Of a stretch of 64,000 bases of DNA, positions 30,258-43,429 are shown in pieces (position 1 is the first letter of the stretch; each line of letters opens with the position of its first letter). Location: NCBI GenBank assembly GCA_020086605.1, contig JACBWW010000003.1:51184106-51248105 (forward strand), given 5' to 3'. A program made the position numbers and the translations under genes. The notes under the pieces were generated by a model. That model saw only the letters and a program-made list of their open reading frames with translations. It ran no database searches and was not told the origin of the DNA. The DNA comes from Lanius collurio. Taxonomy: Eukaryota > Chordata > Aves > Passeriformes > Laniidae.

Positions 30258-33200
30258 AAACAGCAGAATAGATGGAAGTGATCAATGACAATCAATAGTC
30301 AACTGCCTGACCACTTCAGGGCTAACCAAAATTTAGGTCATATTATTAAGCACAGCGTACAATGCCTTTTAGCTTTTGGCCATATGCCTCTTAACAGATC
30401 GTTAGACAGTAAAAGTATGCTATATAGGCCCTCACAAGAGAACATTCTACACTATCTTTCATGATGAATGCATATACACAAATAAAAATTCTAGAGCATT
30501 AATAAAGTATGTAGTTGATATAAATTATAGAACAATTCAATAGGACTAAGAGCATTACTAAACTCTGAATTCACCGTATGAAACACATATAATAGAAAAC
30601 AAAAAATGTCGGATTATCCTCTATTACTTTAGTCATGATGAAGCCAACAATTGCTAAATACTTCAACAGGAAAAGAAAAAAAAAACAAAAAAAAAAAGAA
30701 AAATAAACCAGGGAAATATCATGTTTCTATCTTGTGTCCTTCATGTTTAATTGCCTTCTTGTTTTCACATCTGAAAAATGCAGACCATACTAGAAACTGT
30801 GACTGTAGGATAGAAAAGAATTTCTACTGAAATCTTGGAATTTGAAGTTCCTTGGTTTAGCTGAATGGAAGGGGTTAGGGATCTCCTTTATTTCCCCCTT
30901 TTCTAAATAGAGGAGATAAACTTTTCTGAATTTTACCACTTGGTTTTGCTAGAACTAAGGACCCAAAAGGTGCTGCAATTCACTACCAGCTATCCTATCT
31001 AAATATATTTTTTATTAGCCTATCAAGGTACATCTTGAAAGTAAGCTTCTCATCCTTCGTAACTCCCTCCTTCTACAAGAAGGTTTCATTGTGCAATAAC
31101 AATAACTTTTCTTGCTCATCTCCCTAATAAAAATATTTATATATTACATACTAATTTGTCCATATTTAAGTTCTGTACATACTGGCATTCACTTCAAAAT
31201 TTATGCTTTCATCCTGTCTTACACATGATTTAGTAAGGTGGGATGATCAGGAAAATGTAACACCATTACAGTACCTTTATTTATCTGATTCAGTCTGACT
31301 TCTTGTTGAAGAAACTGTAAACATGTACAGTATTCCTCAAGAGATCTCACTACTTTCTTATAAAATAATACTTGTACTTCCCTACCTTTAAGGAAAATAT
31401 TTCACCAAATGCACCTAGGGTTTCTTTATCCAGCTAATAAGCCATAAGAAGATATTCATCAGACAGCCTTTGACAATTTAAATTATTGTTGAGGTCCAGG
31501 TAGTATATCCAGTACAGTAATTCAAACTCAGTAACTCAACCTAGCAGTTGAGTTTTGGGTACATATAAACCTCAAGTTCTCTCTATACATCTCATTAATT
31601 CATAAACTTCAAAAAAATGTTTACAAAACAAAACAGTATTGTTATTGTCTACTCATTCTGAAAGACCTTATCCACAGAACAATCCCATGAAAGCCAATAG
31701 TACAACTCTTTTTCTGCAGTTATGATTTTGCATCAATGCTAATGTATCATAAAACTGCACTATTCTGGTCTTAGGAGAAATTTTCTCAGAAAAGCCTACA
31801 GTTAGGTCTATATGTACAATAAATTTTTACAATTTCAAATATTCACACATGCAGTAAGTTTTACTAATTAGTATATAAAATTTTGTCTTCTCAATTATGA
31901 ACTAATTTGCATAATTTGGGAGTGTAATTCTTAAATTACAATCTAGAGCACTATAAAAAATGCATTTCCAATGTAAAAACTGATTTTTATTATCTGTTAA
32001 ACAGAAAAATAATTTTTGAAGCATTTCATAGAAAATTCTTAAGTTGATATGATTCCGTAGTTATTTAATATGCACAATTTTTAGACTTCTGTGTATAATA
32101 CACTGCCAAAGAGAGATTAAAATACTTAAATAGTAACCTACAGGAAACTATATAAATATGTCTGGAACGTTCCTCCATAGTAGAAATTCATTCATGTCAA
32201 TTAACAACTATCTCACATTCATAAAAATTCCTTCAGAATACATCAGAGTCTTTTTAGCAAGGAATATTTTGTGGAAGAAAATTATAGGTTATTTACTGAA
32301 AGTCATTTGATACGTTTTCATGGCTTTTATCAAATATTGGTGTTTGCCAAGTAAAAATGGTAAATTTTTACTCGGTATAGGAATATCCCTTTAATAGCGT
32401 GAACATATATACTGTTCTGTGAGTAACAGACAGAGGAAAAAAATTTAATGAATGCTAGCAAAATCAAGACTTTCAATGTTGCATGAGGGAGTAAAATGCA
32501 CACAGAACTAGGTACAGGCTTTCTTCTCCACTAAGGTCCACACAAGTCTGATTTCACTTGTATGTGGGTTGTCAGAGCTTTTAGTACCTGTAGTACTATT
32601 TTAATATGTAAAAAATAAACACCATAACATAATTTTAGCTGTATCTTGGTGTCTAAATTATTCTTTTTTTCATAATCTAATGTTTAGCAGTTCAATGTGA
32701 TAAAATAATTTAGAAGTATGTGCCATACCTATATCTTATATTGAACAATAGGTCACCAAAGAAAGGAACATTGAGAAAACAGTGGGGAGGACACTGCAGT
32801 GTAATGATTCCAAACAGGAAATGGGAAAAATCTGTATGTGTATCACAATTACTGCCATATTTAACTGCCAAAGTAGTACATTCTTACATCTTTAAATTAG
32901 AAGATATTAATATAGATCCTCATAAACTCCCTTATAGCTGAAAACAAGCCTGTTTTTTTAAACTTGACCAAAGACGTTCTGAAATGAGTGCATAGCCACA
33001 CATCCAGTACAAACCAAACTCTTGATTAATTTATACCAGTCATTAACCAGAAAATACTTCAGATTGCCACTGAAATTAATACAAATGAAACATAAACATC
33101 TGTTTAATTATTTATATTTCATATGCAAACCAAATACAGTGTTTGTTTTTCAGTTACTCTATTTAAATTACATATTTTAAAATTCTGAAGAACTGTAGCT

Positions 33201-34280
33201 TTTGTTTCAAAAAGTGTTAGCAAATGAAGCTACAATAACTTATACCAGGTGACTATCCAGTAAGACAACAGATTCCAAATAAAACTGTCTTTACAAAATA
33301 TCAAATATATAATAAGACTTCCACAAATTTTTGTGCTATAAAATGTGTTTCTCATCAATATATTTGTGTTTATGAATTTTTCATGTATAATTGATTAAAA
33401 TGAAGCACACAATAAAAATTCAAAATCTATAATAAATTATATTCAACAACATTAGCCTACAAAATTAAACTGATGCTTTTCTGAAATTGTGTATGTCTAA
33501 AAACACACCAACATGCAATTTTTTTCTGAATATCTGCTGGTTAAATTAAGACATTCCAGCATTACTTTTTGTCAGCTTGTTTCAGATATCAACATTTACT
33601 TTTTAACAAAGCAAACAGTGCTTGTTTTATACTCCAAATGTTGTTCATTATTAATACTTTAGAATGCAAATTAGATAATCTCAATATAGAAATATATAAA
33701 ATCTTTAGCTTTAACACTTTAATATTTGCTGAATTCCCTAGTGTTCTAAATGTTGCTTTAGTCATTGATTTCATGTTTGATAGAATGAAAATGTGCAGAT
33801 ATTTTAAAAAACAAAATATTGCTGAAGACTTAAGTAGAAGGGAGATGAATACAACTGCATCACCTACTAGTTTAGAGCAGCAGCTATTTATAAAGTACAT
33901 TTTTAATGCTATGGTTAATAATGTCTAATCAAATATGCAGAAGAGACGAGTATTCTAATCTCAAAACTTCCATCAGATATCTCTTGCACTAGGCTTTATT
34001 GTGAAATATAATGATATAAGCTATAAAGTCACATCAAAATTCCTTATATGTACATTTTGTCTTTTTATAAATCAAATCAATTTAAATAATGAAGACAATA
34101 TTATTACTAATTTCATTTTTCCATCTGATTTACCTACTAGAACTCAAATTTAGGCAGATTTAATCCCTTTCCCATTTGGGTCAATTACATTTCCTGAATG
34201 GATACCTGAACTTTCATTTTTAATTTATACAAAATATTTTTTCATAACTACATGTGCACAAGTAAAATAATATCCAATAC

Positions 34281-34586
34281 CTCTATGAGTAACAACTGCA
34301 AGTTCTTTAGTTCTTTCTATCTGTTCAGCATTTCTTGGTCGTCTTCTTGTGCTTTGTAAATTTGCTTGATGAGGAGAGAGTGCTTCCTTGTAAGTGGCCA
34401 ACTCCAGAATTGGTTTTCTTGTATTGATAGCTTGTACTCGTTGTTCTTCAGCAGATTGTCTACAGGTGGTCACTGCACTGGATACAGCAACATCAGCAGA
34501 TGTGCTAGCAACAGTAATGGCCCCAGTAGTGGCTGCAATATGCTCCTCTAACTCACCAGTGGAGGCAGTTTTGATGAAAGAAGAAC
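34281..34586 (-). CDS. CSMD3: CSMD3 cassette exon, Ser/Thr-rich and basic linker between CUB2 and Sushi 2
   Basis: This 306-bp exon begins after the acceptor CCCACAG with GT, completing Gly after the previous exon's G, and ends with G before the donor GTATTG. It is open for 102 codons. The start reads SSFIKTASTGELEEH, the middle is rich in Ala, Ser, Thr and Val (ATTGAITVASTSADVAVSS), and the end is basic: QSTRRRPRNAEQIER followed by TKELAVVTHR. No cysteine fits a CUB or Sushi domain; one unpaired Cys lies in the middle (TTCRQSAEEQR). Both ends are phase 1, so skipping leaves the frame intact (Q-V-K-K joins directly). Human CSMD3 has isoforms with and without such an insert, which supports alternative use. 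The donor lacks G at +5 and the acceptor has a purine-interrupted polypyrimidine tract, both typical of a regulated exon. The ends look more conserved than the middle when compared with the human exon as I remember it. Confidence 0.92.
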
Positions 34587-37500
34587 CTGTGGGACACACA
34601 GTAGTACTGGATGCTAACTTTTTCTTTTGAATTTTGTTTTCTTGACCAATCTAAAAAATTAAATTTCCCTCTGTTTAACATAGTAAAGACAACTGACATG
34701 GAAAGAGGAAAGTCAATAGGCTTTATTTGAAAAATTGAAGCAATCAGAACATTGTTTAATGCTAGTGAACACTTTGTAATAATTGTGATATTACATGTTA
34801 AGTTTTAAATGTCCTCAAAACTTAAAACTATTTTGCTAGTCATAATGACAGCACATAATTTCCAGCCCTGCACATTCAGTCATGAAATCAGCATGGCTAG
34901 AGCAAAATATACAGCAATACCATTAATAGGGCCCCTACAGTAGGAAACCATCCTACTGAAGAATGAAATGGCAGTATTATACTAACTAGTATTATATACT
35001 AACCTAAGTAGCTGAAAAATCTGCCATACTCCAGCTGCTAATAAGGCTTCCAGGTATGCTCATTCTTTTCATCAAAGAGCCCTTCACAGGGGTCTAAAAG
35101 CTCATATAGACTTGACACAAGACCAAGTGTAGATAATAATAAAAGGTACACATTTAAAAAAAACTTGTCAGCATTATTAGTTATATTTAACCTTGCAAAA
35201 GGCTTCATATGTAATTCTCTTTTTGCTCTCTGCATTCTGTAATAAACAAGATTATTTTACTAAAACCCCTCACATATAAAATGTTTCAATAAGCTGAATA
35301 ATTGTCCACGCACTGCTTGTGAAAATACTGCTAGCACTTTTAAGGTCCCTACTATTCAAAATATATAGCAAATTTTTCAATATTTTGTTTACATTTTTAT
35401 CCTTCCCCATCCCCCACATTTGGCTGCAAATGTTTGGAAGCCAAGTCGCTCACCTGTGAGCATTTAGAGCATCTTAATAGAGTAGAAACTCCATCTTGAC
35501 TGGAATGAATAAATGACTGGGCAATGCATAACAAAATTCGCCATTTAAAAATAGTGTAAACAACGCTGATGTTGCATGAACTGTACTATATTCTCCTAGT
35601 ATCTTTAAATCATGTTTTTTTTATTCCATAATAATGATTAGGGCCCCTTGAACAGTCATTCAAACAATAATATTCCATACTTTTTGGTTCTGAGCTCTCT
35701 TCTCATGCTTTGAGACTTGTCCTTTAAATGTAGTGGGCGATATCAAGATGGAAAGCAGCAAGAGTTTTCATACTTTAGAAAAACCTGTCCACTAGAAAAT
35801 GGAAATAAGACTCCCAGAGGAGTCTTAACTAATCTTTACATAGTATATTTAATGCACAAGGTATATCAGAGCTCTGACAGAGTCCTCAAATTTTCTTTAG
35901 AAATTAATGGAAAAAATCCTCATATCAAAAATACTCAGTCTTGCTAATAGAGCAAGAAATTTTAGGCTAAAAATGGTTTATTTAATCATACTATTAAAAA
36001 TACTAACATAACGGGATATGTTAGCTTTATAAAGATAACAAATAAAGCTGATGTGGGTACCTACTCTTTTTGCTATCTGACATTCAATGTCCTAAAATCA
36101 GTTGTGTAGTACAGCACTTTTAAATCATAGTGGTGGTTTCCCCTGCAAAACTAAAAAACCTTAGAGGCACCATGTAAGACTCCAGGTTTATGTGTCAGAG
36201 ACCAAACCAAAAACTACTTACTGTCCTATGATGATAGTGGTTTAAGTAACTAAAATAGATTTAAACATTTTTTATTATTTATTTCATAATAAAAGAAGAA
36301 AGTTGTCACAACAATGCATAATATCAAAACTCTAGACTATCTGTGATTGAGTATACAATAAATTTTGACAGATTTGCATCAAGTCTAAAACACAGAAAAT
36401 ACAAATGCATGGCCAAGAGATATTTTGGAACAGAAAAATGTTTAAAACAAAACTTAATATATGTTACATAGCCACTACTATTAAAACAAAGTCTATGTGA
36501 ACATATCTCTATCATGCAAGCAAATGCACAAGAACAGGCATTCATCTGTTTCCAATATCAAGGTCAAAGTAAAACTATATTCAGAATTTCAGTCAAATGT
36601 CATGGTCTATCCTATTTATTTAAATAGGCACAGAACTTTAAATGAGAAAAATTTAAAAGAAAGTTCATCTCAAAAGAAAAAAGCAAGAAAAATTAAACTT
36701 CCTTAAGGCTACAAAGCTTACACATTGAAAAGCACTACTTTGACACAGAGGCAATGTTCAAACAGAAGACCTAACTTGTTAGGCTTTCACATCCATTCAC
36801 ACTGAAGAACTCATGCAGAAGATCAGTAAAGTTAAACAACATGGCTTGATTTACATGGAGTATTTTGAGAAAAAATTAATGTTATGTATAAACATTCTTG
36901 TAAGTATCAACTACTGCACAGAATAGATCCATCAGTATTTCCAGATGTATAATTTTTAATCTGCAAAAGTATGAATTTTGATATCTTTATTTTAGGAAAA
37001 CAGTCTTAGACAAATTGAAGCACTTTTGTTGCATCGGCATTTTAACATACCAGTGTCCTCCAGTAACATCTGACATTTCAGTTTGTCAAGGAGGTTATTT
37101 TAAAAATTGTCTTTTTCTATGTAATAAAAAAATACTCCTATATTGTTTTACTTTAATACTCTGGTGTAAAATGAAAAAAGAAAAAAAAAGAAAGGAAATA
37201 AAAACTTTTAATGATAAATGGCACAAGAAGGAAGAAAGAAAGATTGATCTCTGCTTTTTGGGAAAAGCTTAAACCAAAATTTTGCAGTCAACTGAAGTCA
37301 ACTCAGAGGCAGAGCATCACTTTGATTTCAAAGTCACTCAGAGAAGATGTGAAGCTTGAGGAACTGGCAGGCTGAATCATATGAGGAAGCAGTAAGGACA
37401 TGGGGTTAAGAAAGAGTAATTGTTGTGTAGGGCATGGGTTCACAAAGAAAGAGAACATGACCAACCCACACTAAAACAGTCTGAGACCTACTAGACCAGC

Positions 37501-38179
37501 ATTTCTCTAAGTGAGTCTCTGTGGAAGGAGAACAGACAAAAATCAGTAAAACTGAGGATCTTTCATGTGTCAAATTAGCCTCCTTACACAAGGAAAGATT
37601 GGAAGTGGTATTTACACATAAAAACTTATAGCTATGTAGAAGTGAAAAGAGATCAAGCTGATGATCTACAGAGAAATTCAGTTCAGAAAACTAGTCTTAA
37701 CAAGACACTAGTCAAAAGTGTTGCAACTGTTAAAACTTAGGATAATGCAAACATATGGGAGACCCATAAGCCTTTCTATTTATACAGGAGTGGAAGTTGT
37801 TCTTGATTCCAAGATCATTTTTAGTAAAGAAAAGAGGCAAGAGCCTTTGACATTTGCCTGAAACAAAGTTCCAAAAATAGATTATGAATCTGTGCGAGAT
37901 GCACACACTTTGCATATGCAATATGCTACAAGTATACACAGGGTTCCTGTTGTAAACATGATACCAAAGGAAATTTACCCCAGATAAACTCATAGTGGAA
38001 GTTCAATTAGCAATTAATCTAATGGACTAACTTTTTGTGAGTGATTCCTGATGGCATAATCAAGGGAGATAATAAATACCTTTGCCCACTCTGAGAAGCA
38101 TTCAGAAAAAAAATAAGGCAGAAAATGGTATCTAACAATGAGTGAAAATTCTTGTTGAAAATGGTCTTTTTTACCTTTT

Positions 38180-38870
38180 AGTGGACTATGACTTGGGAAG
38201 GCTTTCCTGTAAGTTGTCCCCTCTTCTCCAGGTTGAAAAAGCTCAGTTTCCTCAGCCTTCCTTCCCTCACAGGGTAAGTGCTCCAGCTCCCAACCATCTT
38301 GGTGACCCTCCACTGAACTTGCTTCACTGAAAAAACTTATCTTGACTGTCAAGAAACCCAAATCTTAATGCACTATTCTAGCTATGTACACAAAAGGGTT
38401 GAGACAAGGACAAAAATCCTTTCCTTTAAATCTACTGACAACATTCTTATTAATATAACTCAGGATGCTGTTGGCCTTCTTTCTTTGCAGGGCACACGGC
38501 TGTCATGCTCAGCCTGCTGTCTGCCACAACACCCAGCCTCTATTCAGCAGAGCCCTTAGTTCTCAGACAATCCTGTTGCCAAGAGTTCTTCCTACCCAGC
38601 TGCAAGACTTTACACTGACCCTTGCTGATCTTCAGTGGATTTCTATTGGATCATTCCTCCAGCTTGTCTGTCCTTATGGCAAGCCTGTCCTCAACTATAC
38701 TGACTGTTGGTCCTTGACTATAATGACTGATATTTTGGTGCCATCTGCAAATCCAGTGAGACTGCTCTCTGTCATTGATTGAAGTTCATTGATAAACACA
38801 CTGAAGAGAACTTGTATCAGAATAGACATTTGTAGTACACCACATGTAACTGGACTCTAGGTAGAAAGTC
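38180..38870 (-). mobile_element. CR1 LINE, internal part
   Basis: Reverse complement of the CR1 region after the reverse transcriptase: CCCTCTTCTCCAGGTTG near 38220, GGATGCTGTTGGCCTTCTT near 38464, GGTGCCATCTGCAAATCCAG near 38738 and TTGATAAACACACTGAAGAG near 38790. It is truncated on both sides and has no intact frame. The open frames at 38142-38782 are within it. Confidence 0.8.
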
Positions 38871-40616
38871 TGGCCCATTTATAACTATTTTCTAATTTAT
38901 TTTTTTTTTATTTCAGCAGTTGAAGAACAGATAAAAACAAGCAGACTGTTCATAAGACCAAATGGGATCTAAGGCTACAGTCCAACAGCTATTGTAATTC
39001 ATTAGAATTTGTTTTGCTGATTAGTTCCTAAGATCCATGTTGAGTCAAAATGGGAAAGCAAATAGGAATATTCACTATCTTATTTATTCAGGATGAATAA
39101 ATGTACAGGACTGTATCAGTCCTTGTGACACATGATCCAGCCACAGACTTCCCAAACAAGGCTAAAAGTCATTAATGTAGATGACCCTAAATGGGACTCA
39201 GACTACAGGAAGGTGCTAATGAGGTGACTGACATGAGGTCAGCATGGGACTTTACCCGTGTATCTTGTTAGCAAGAAGCTAGTCTATAATTTTGCAATGG
39301 GTAATTGGGAAAGAAGTGTAGACAGTCAAGAAAAAACATAAATGCATACTTCATTAAAGACAAAAACAGGTGGTTAATTTATAAATAGAATTTTTTAAAA
39401 GAATAATTACTATTTCTTTATTCTTCTTATAAATGTTCAAGGATTTTCAGTCAAGGCTTATTTAGCTGCCTTCCTGAAATCCTTCCTATACTTAACTAAT
39501 TTTGGAGTGACCCGTGCATTCTATTAACAAGATGCTTTTTTTTTTTTTTCTATCTTAATTAACTGTTCTCTTTGATGTTCTCTGTCATTAAATATCTGAT
39601 GCTTGCAAAAAAATTTCCAATAAAGTTAGAAACCTAATTAGAAGAATATATTCTGTATCTGTTAAAGGAATTTTCAAGTTTGTGCAGATATAGCAGCTTA
39701 TTTGACTTTTTTAATGTATATCATTCCAGATTTATTATTTAAATAAACCCAATTCTTTTATTCTTCAAAAATTTCTAGTATTTTTAGCTGTTCTTAGAAT
39801 CAAATTGTAATAGAAAAGAAACAGATATATAAACATACATTTTAGAACATAAAATCAGTATTAATGGCTGCCACAAAACCCTCTTCTGACAAAATCTATT
39901 TTCAGCTCCCAGCTATTCAGAAAAGAAATAAAACTGTAGTTTTAAAGAAATACATGACTGAAAAATATACGGCTCAAAGCAAATTTCTAGACTCTAGTTC
40001 AACAGGCAATGATGCTTGAACTTATACAAACAGCAAAGACTCCAAAAGCTGTCTAGCCAGAAGTTTAAAAAAGTCCTTCTGGTTCCTTTTGTTTTCATGT
40101 TGTCCACAATTGTGAGAGTTGATTCAGAATTTCATTTTTATTTCCTTTTGGTGCCAGAACTTACCTTTTTGCATTACTGCATTCTCTTATGATTTTTTTT
40201 TTTTAAATTGCCTTTTTCTGCTCTCTTTTTTTCAACTTCTTTATTGTTACCTCTTTATTCTCTTATTCTCCATTTTTTATGTAGTGTTTTACACGTAAAT
40301 CAATTGCTGCAGTAAGACATACCAAAACAGTCTGAAAGTGACAATTAAGCACCAACCAGAAGTTTTCAGTGATGCAGGAGATATGTCATACTTCAGTACA
40401 CACAAATGCATGTCTCTATGGTCTTCCCTATGCCTCTCTCAGTGAACTTAAGATCACCTTTTTTAAGTAGATACCGAAAATATGGTAAATTTATTAATTT
40501 TAATTTTATCAAACTGATGACATTTGTAAATCTGAAAATTCAGACATTGCCAAACATCTCTAGCATGATTTGTTTCCTTACTACTAAAATTAGGACACAG
40601 ACAGAGAGCTACCTTT

Positions 40617-40631
40617 TATATATATATATAT
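40617..40631 (+). repeat. Short (TA)n repeat
   Basis: TATATATATATATATG after an AT-rich stretch; simple-sequence intron DNA. Confidence 0.7.
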
Positions 40632-42900
40632 GTCCAAGTAACAGATTTTATTGCAGCAATATACGGTTTTTTAATAGAAAAAAATATGAAAATGCCCAAC
40701 ATACGCCCACATATGGATTATGTTATTTCAGCTGGTTTACTTAAAGTGAGAAAGTATTTTCTGAAAGGCCTGTTACTTTTAAGAAAAAAAAAAACAAAAA
40801 AAACCTCAAACCCAAAACTTTATACAAATGAATGTTAGTAAATGAGAAAGCGGTGACTTGAAATACAAAATAATTATTTTCATATAGTCAGACTTTTTTT
40901 CAAAAGAGATATGCACCAATGTAACATAAATCTGTGTAATCAAACATAAACATACAAAAACTCCCCAAAAATACTACTTAAAAATTCTTCAAGACTCTCA
41001 ATAATATTACAGGAATCCATAAAATGAATGATATAATGCTGGGTATGGAAAGTATTCACATCTATTTGCCTTAAAAAGAATACCTTTCATATATTTGTCA
41101 AGTAAAAAACCTTGCCAATATTGTCTTACATATTTATTTTCTTTCTAATTTGGTTTTTGTGAATCATAGTGCAAGAGTGTTATTTCCCCTTTTTAAGGAT
41201 AGGATCACATCAAATAAGCAAATCCGAAAGAATAATTACTATAAAGACTATGTACATTAAAATTTATATAGCAAACATTTAACAAAAAAGATACACTTAA
41301 AATTTAAAGGTTCTGATTTCTAATTATGTTTTTTGTATCACCATGGATACACCATCATATTGTAGTCTCTCATTTCTTTTCAATAACATTAAATTCTCAC
41401 TTTCCTGTTACTCACAGAGGAATATTAGTATTAGTTGCCTAATATCTATTCAATGTTATAAGCAAGCAAAATGGCTTTTTAAAATCAAATATACAGTTTC
41501 ACACAGAACAATACTTGCTAAACCTTGAACTATATATTAATATGACTTTGACACTCCCTTTTTTAATATTTTCAATGAAGTTCAGATACATTGGAAAATA
41601 ATGAATCTTAAACCCAGTACAAATCTCTTTCACTTAGTCTTAACAGCAAAAAATGTCTGTACTATTGCTTTTGAGTGTCTAACTAATATTTGCCCTAAGC
41701 AAGCTAAATGCCCAAATTTTCGATTCTAAATCCAGTATTAGACGTTATTTGACTTAAACTTATTATAGAAGATTGCTAAACTAATTTAGGTTAATAAATT
41801 AACCAATATAGAAATCCTTACTACAGGGAAGATTATTTTAATGGTTAATATGTTTAATATTAATATTTATTATATTTAGTATATTTAATGTTTTTTAAAT
41901 TTTTATATGTTTTTAAACAGATTAATACTTGTTAGAAATAATGTAAACTCCTTAGAAAGTTTGTTAATTTACTTGCCAAATGGTAGACAAGGTTCCGGAA
42001 AAAGTATCTTGAATACAAATCTTAATACATGTATTTTTCATTGTTTACCTTACCTATGTCTCATAAAATTAACAGAGACTGCAGTAAGTACAATTTTGCC
42101 ATTAGTAATACAAGACCAAAGAATTTATGTTGGCATCATATAGGCTTGCCTTGGCCTAAGGTTGTTTTCACTATTTTTGATAATTCATATGTGTCAAGTG
42201 AATATTTCTTGACCTTATGGCATTTCAGGAATGTTGTGCTCTGATAATACTGCGTACAATAATGATGTGAAATAGCTACACAGACCCTGCATAGAAGCAA
42301 CATACTTAGTAAGGCTGAGAGAGACTGATGTCCAACTTTCCTATTTTAGTAAAGAACAATGAGAAAGAAGCAGACTATGTTAAGAAAGTATACAAAAAAT
42401 GAATAATTGAACTCCAAGAATGAAGAGGAAGTTAATTTTTCATATCCAAGAGTGTCAAAGTCCTCCTAACAGAGCCTTGGATGCTTCCAATTCATTGTAA
42501 TCCCCACCCAAGAACACAAAGAAAAGGGTGAAAATAAGACAAAAGAAATACAGAGGAGAGTAGAAAGGCAATTTATAACTTTTATAAGTGCATTATTATT
42601 ATTATTAATGCTTTTCTATAATAGATAATTTAGACTATCAGACCATTAAAACATTAATTAGAATAACAACAAATTGTGTTCCCTTTGGTGATAACATGTA
42701 GGGTTTGACAAGCCCCTGTCCTGGCAGGAAGGCCTGGAGATAAGGAGTTCACACAATCCCCCTGCAGGCCCCTCTTTGGGAAAGAGAGAGCCTTTTGGTT
42801 ACGTCGAGAGAAGACAGACCCATGATCCTCTAGGAAACTCTATGTAAAATACCCTAATACCCATTAGTTTCTCACCTTTGAACACCCACCTCTGTACCCC

Positions 42901-42908
42901 CATAAAAG
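42901..42908 (+). promoter_or_regulatory. TATA-like box of the LTR
   Basis: CATAAAAG lies 65 bp before the LTR's AATAAA. This is the usual layout of a short retroviral R region. Activity is not shown by the sequence. Confidence 0.5.
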
Positions 42909-42972
42909 AGACCCCTCTACCCCGAGTCAGCAGAGGATCCGTCTCTGGTCACCCCTTCGCGGAAGATGGAAG

Positions 42973-42978
42973 AATAAA
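42973..42978 (+). terminator. Poly(A) signal of the LTR
   Basis: AATAAA followed by a GC- and CT-rich stretch within the LTR. It acts on the plus strand and so would not affect CSMD3 transcripts. Confidence 0.55.
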
Positions 42979-43160
42979 GCGACTTCTGCAGAACCACCAG
43001 AAGGACCTCTCCTCTCTCTATCCAGGCCTGGCCAGGAGGGTTTGCCTTGCAGGGCAGAGCTGAAATCACTCCCTGAATCACTAAGAGCTGATGGCTGCTG
43101 AGCCAGGCATCTCTGCAGGCACCCCTGGCCGAGGGCTGAGAGAAGCCACGACCCCCTGGG

Positions 43161-43216
43161 AGACGGTTCCTCACGGGATCACCTCTCCAGACGGTTCCTC
43201 ACGGGATCACCTCTCT
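43161..43216 (+). repeat. 28-bp tandem duplication in LTR
   Basis: Two adjacent copies of a unit starting AGACGGTTCCTCACGGGATC (43161-43188 and 43189-43216), differing only in the last base. Confidence 0.9.
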
Positions 43217-43429
43217 GGGTCCGCTACGGCTTCTTGGGTCTGAGTCTCAGACCCAGCCAGCACCGGCCGGGCGAAGCCCCAGCCTTATTATTTTAATAAC
43301 AAGGTTCTGTGGCTAACATTATATTACATATGTGCATTACAACCCAACCAGCTTTTGGTCTTTAAGTTTTGTATACCAGACATGCACTGTTTTCTCTATG
43401 TATCACACCACTCAAGTGCTCTCCAATGA

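Larger units (their letters stand above)
22480..34280 (-). other. CSMD3: CSMD3 intron between cassette exon and linker exon
   Basis: 11,801 bp with a weak GTATTG donor at its 5' (right) end. Contents: (CAAAAA)n beside the 3' splice site at 22485-22519, AT hairpins at 23366-23383 and 23892-23919, a CR1 3' end at about 25679-26060, and the 13-unit AGAGA microsatellite at 30193-30257. The sections 26070-30180 and 30260-34270 are AT-rich with no gene or repeat I can name. Confidence 0.92.
42697..43301 (+). mobile_element. Solitary endogenous-retrovirus LTR
   Basis: A GC-rich block of about 600 bp in AT-rich intron, beginning TGTAGGGTTTGACAAGCCCC. It has a TATA-like box (CATAAAAG at 42901-42908), AATAAA at 42973-42978 and a 28-bp tandem duplication at 43161-43216. 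The 6-bp word ATAACA directly precedes the start (42691-42696) and recurs at 43296-43301, possibly the target-site duplication, in which case the LTR ends before 43296. No viral gene is present. It lies antisense to CSMD3. Confidence 0.7.

Noticed and set aside
30079..30291. Ser/Leu/Phe repeat protein
   Set aside because: It is the translation of the AGAGA microsatellite on the minus strand.
34366..34630. Plus-strand open frames (61 and 78 codons) opposite the cassette exon
   Set aside because: The minus-strand frame has matching splice sites, correct phases and recognisable CSMD3 sequence; the others are shadows caused by its composition.
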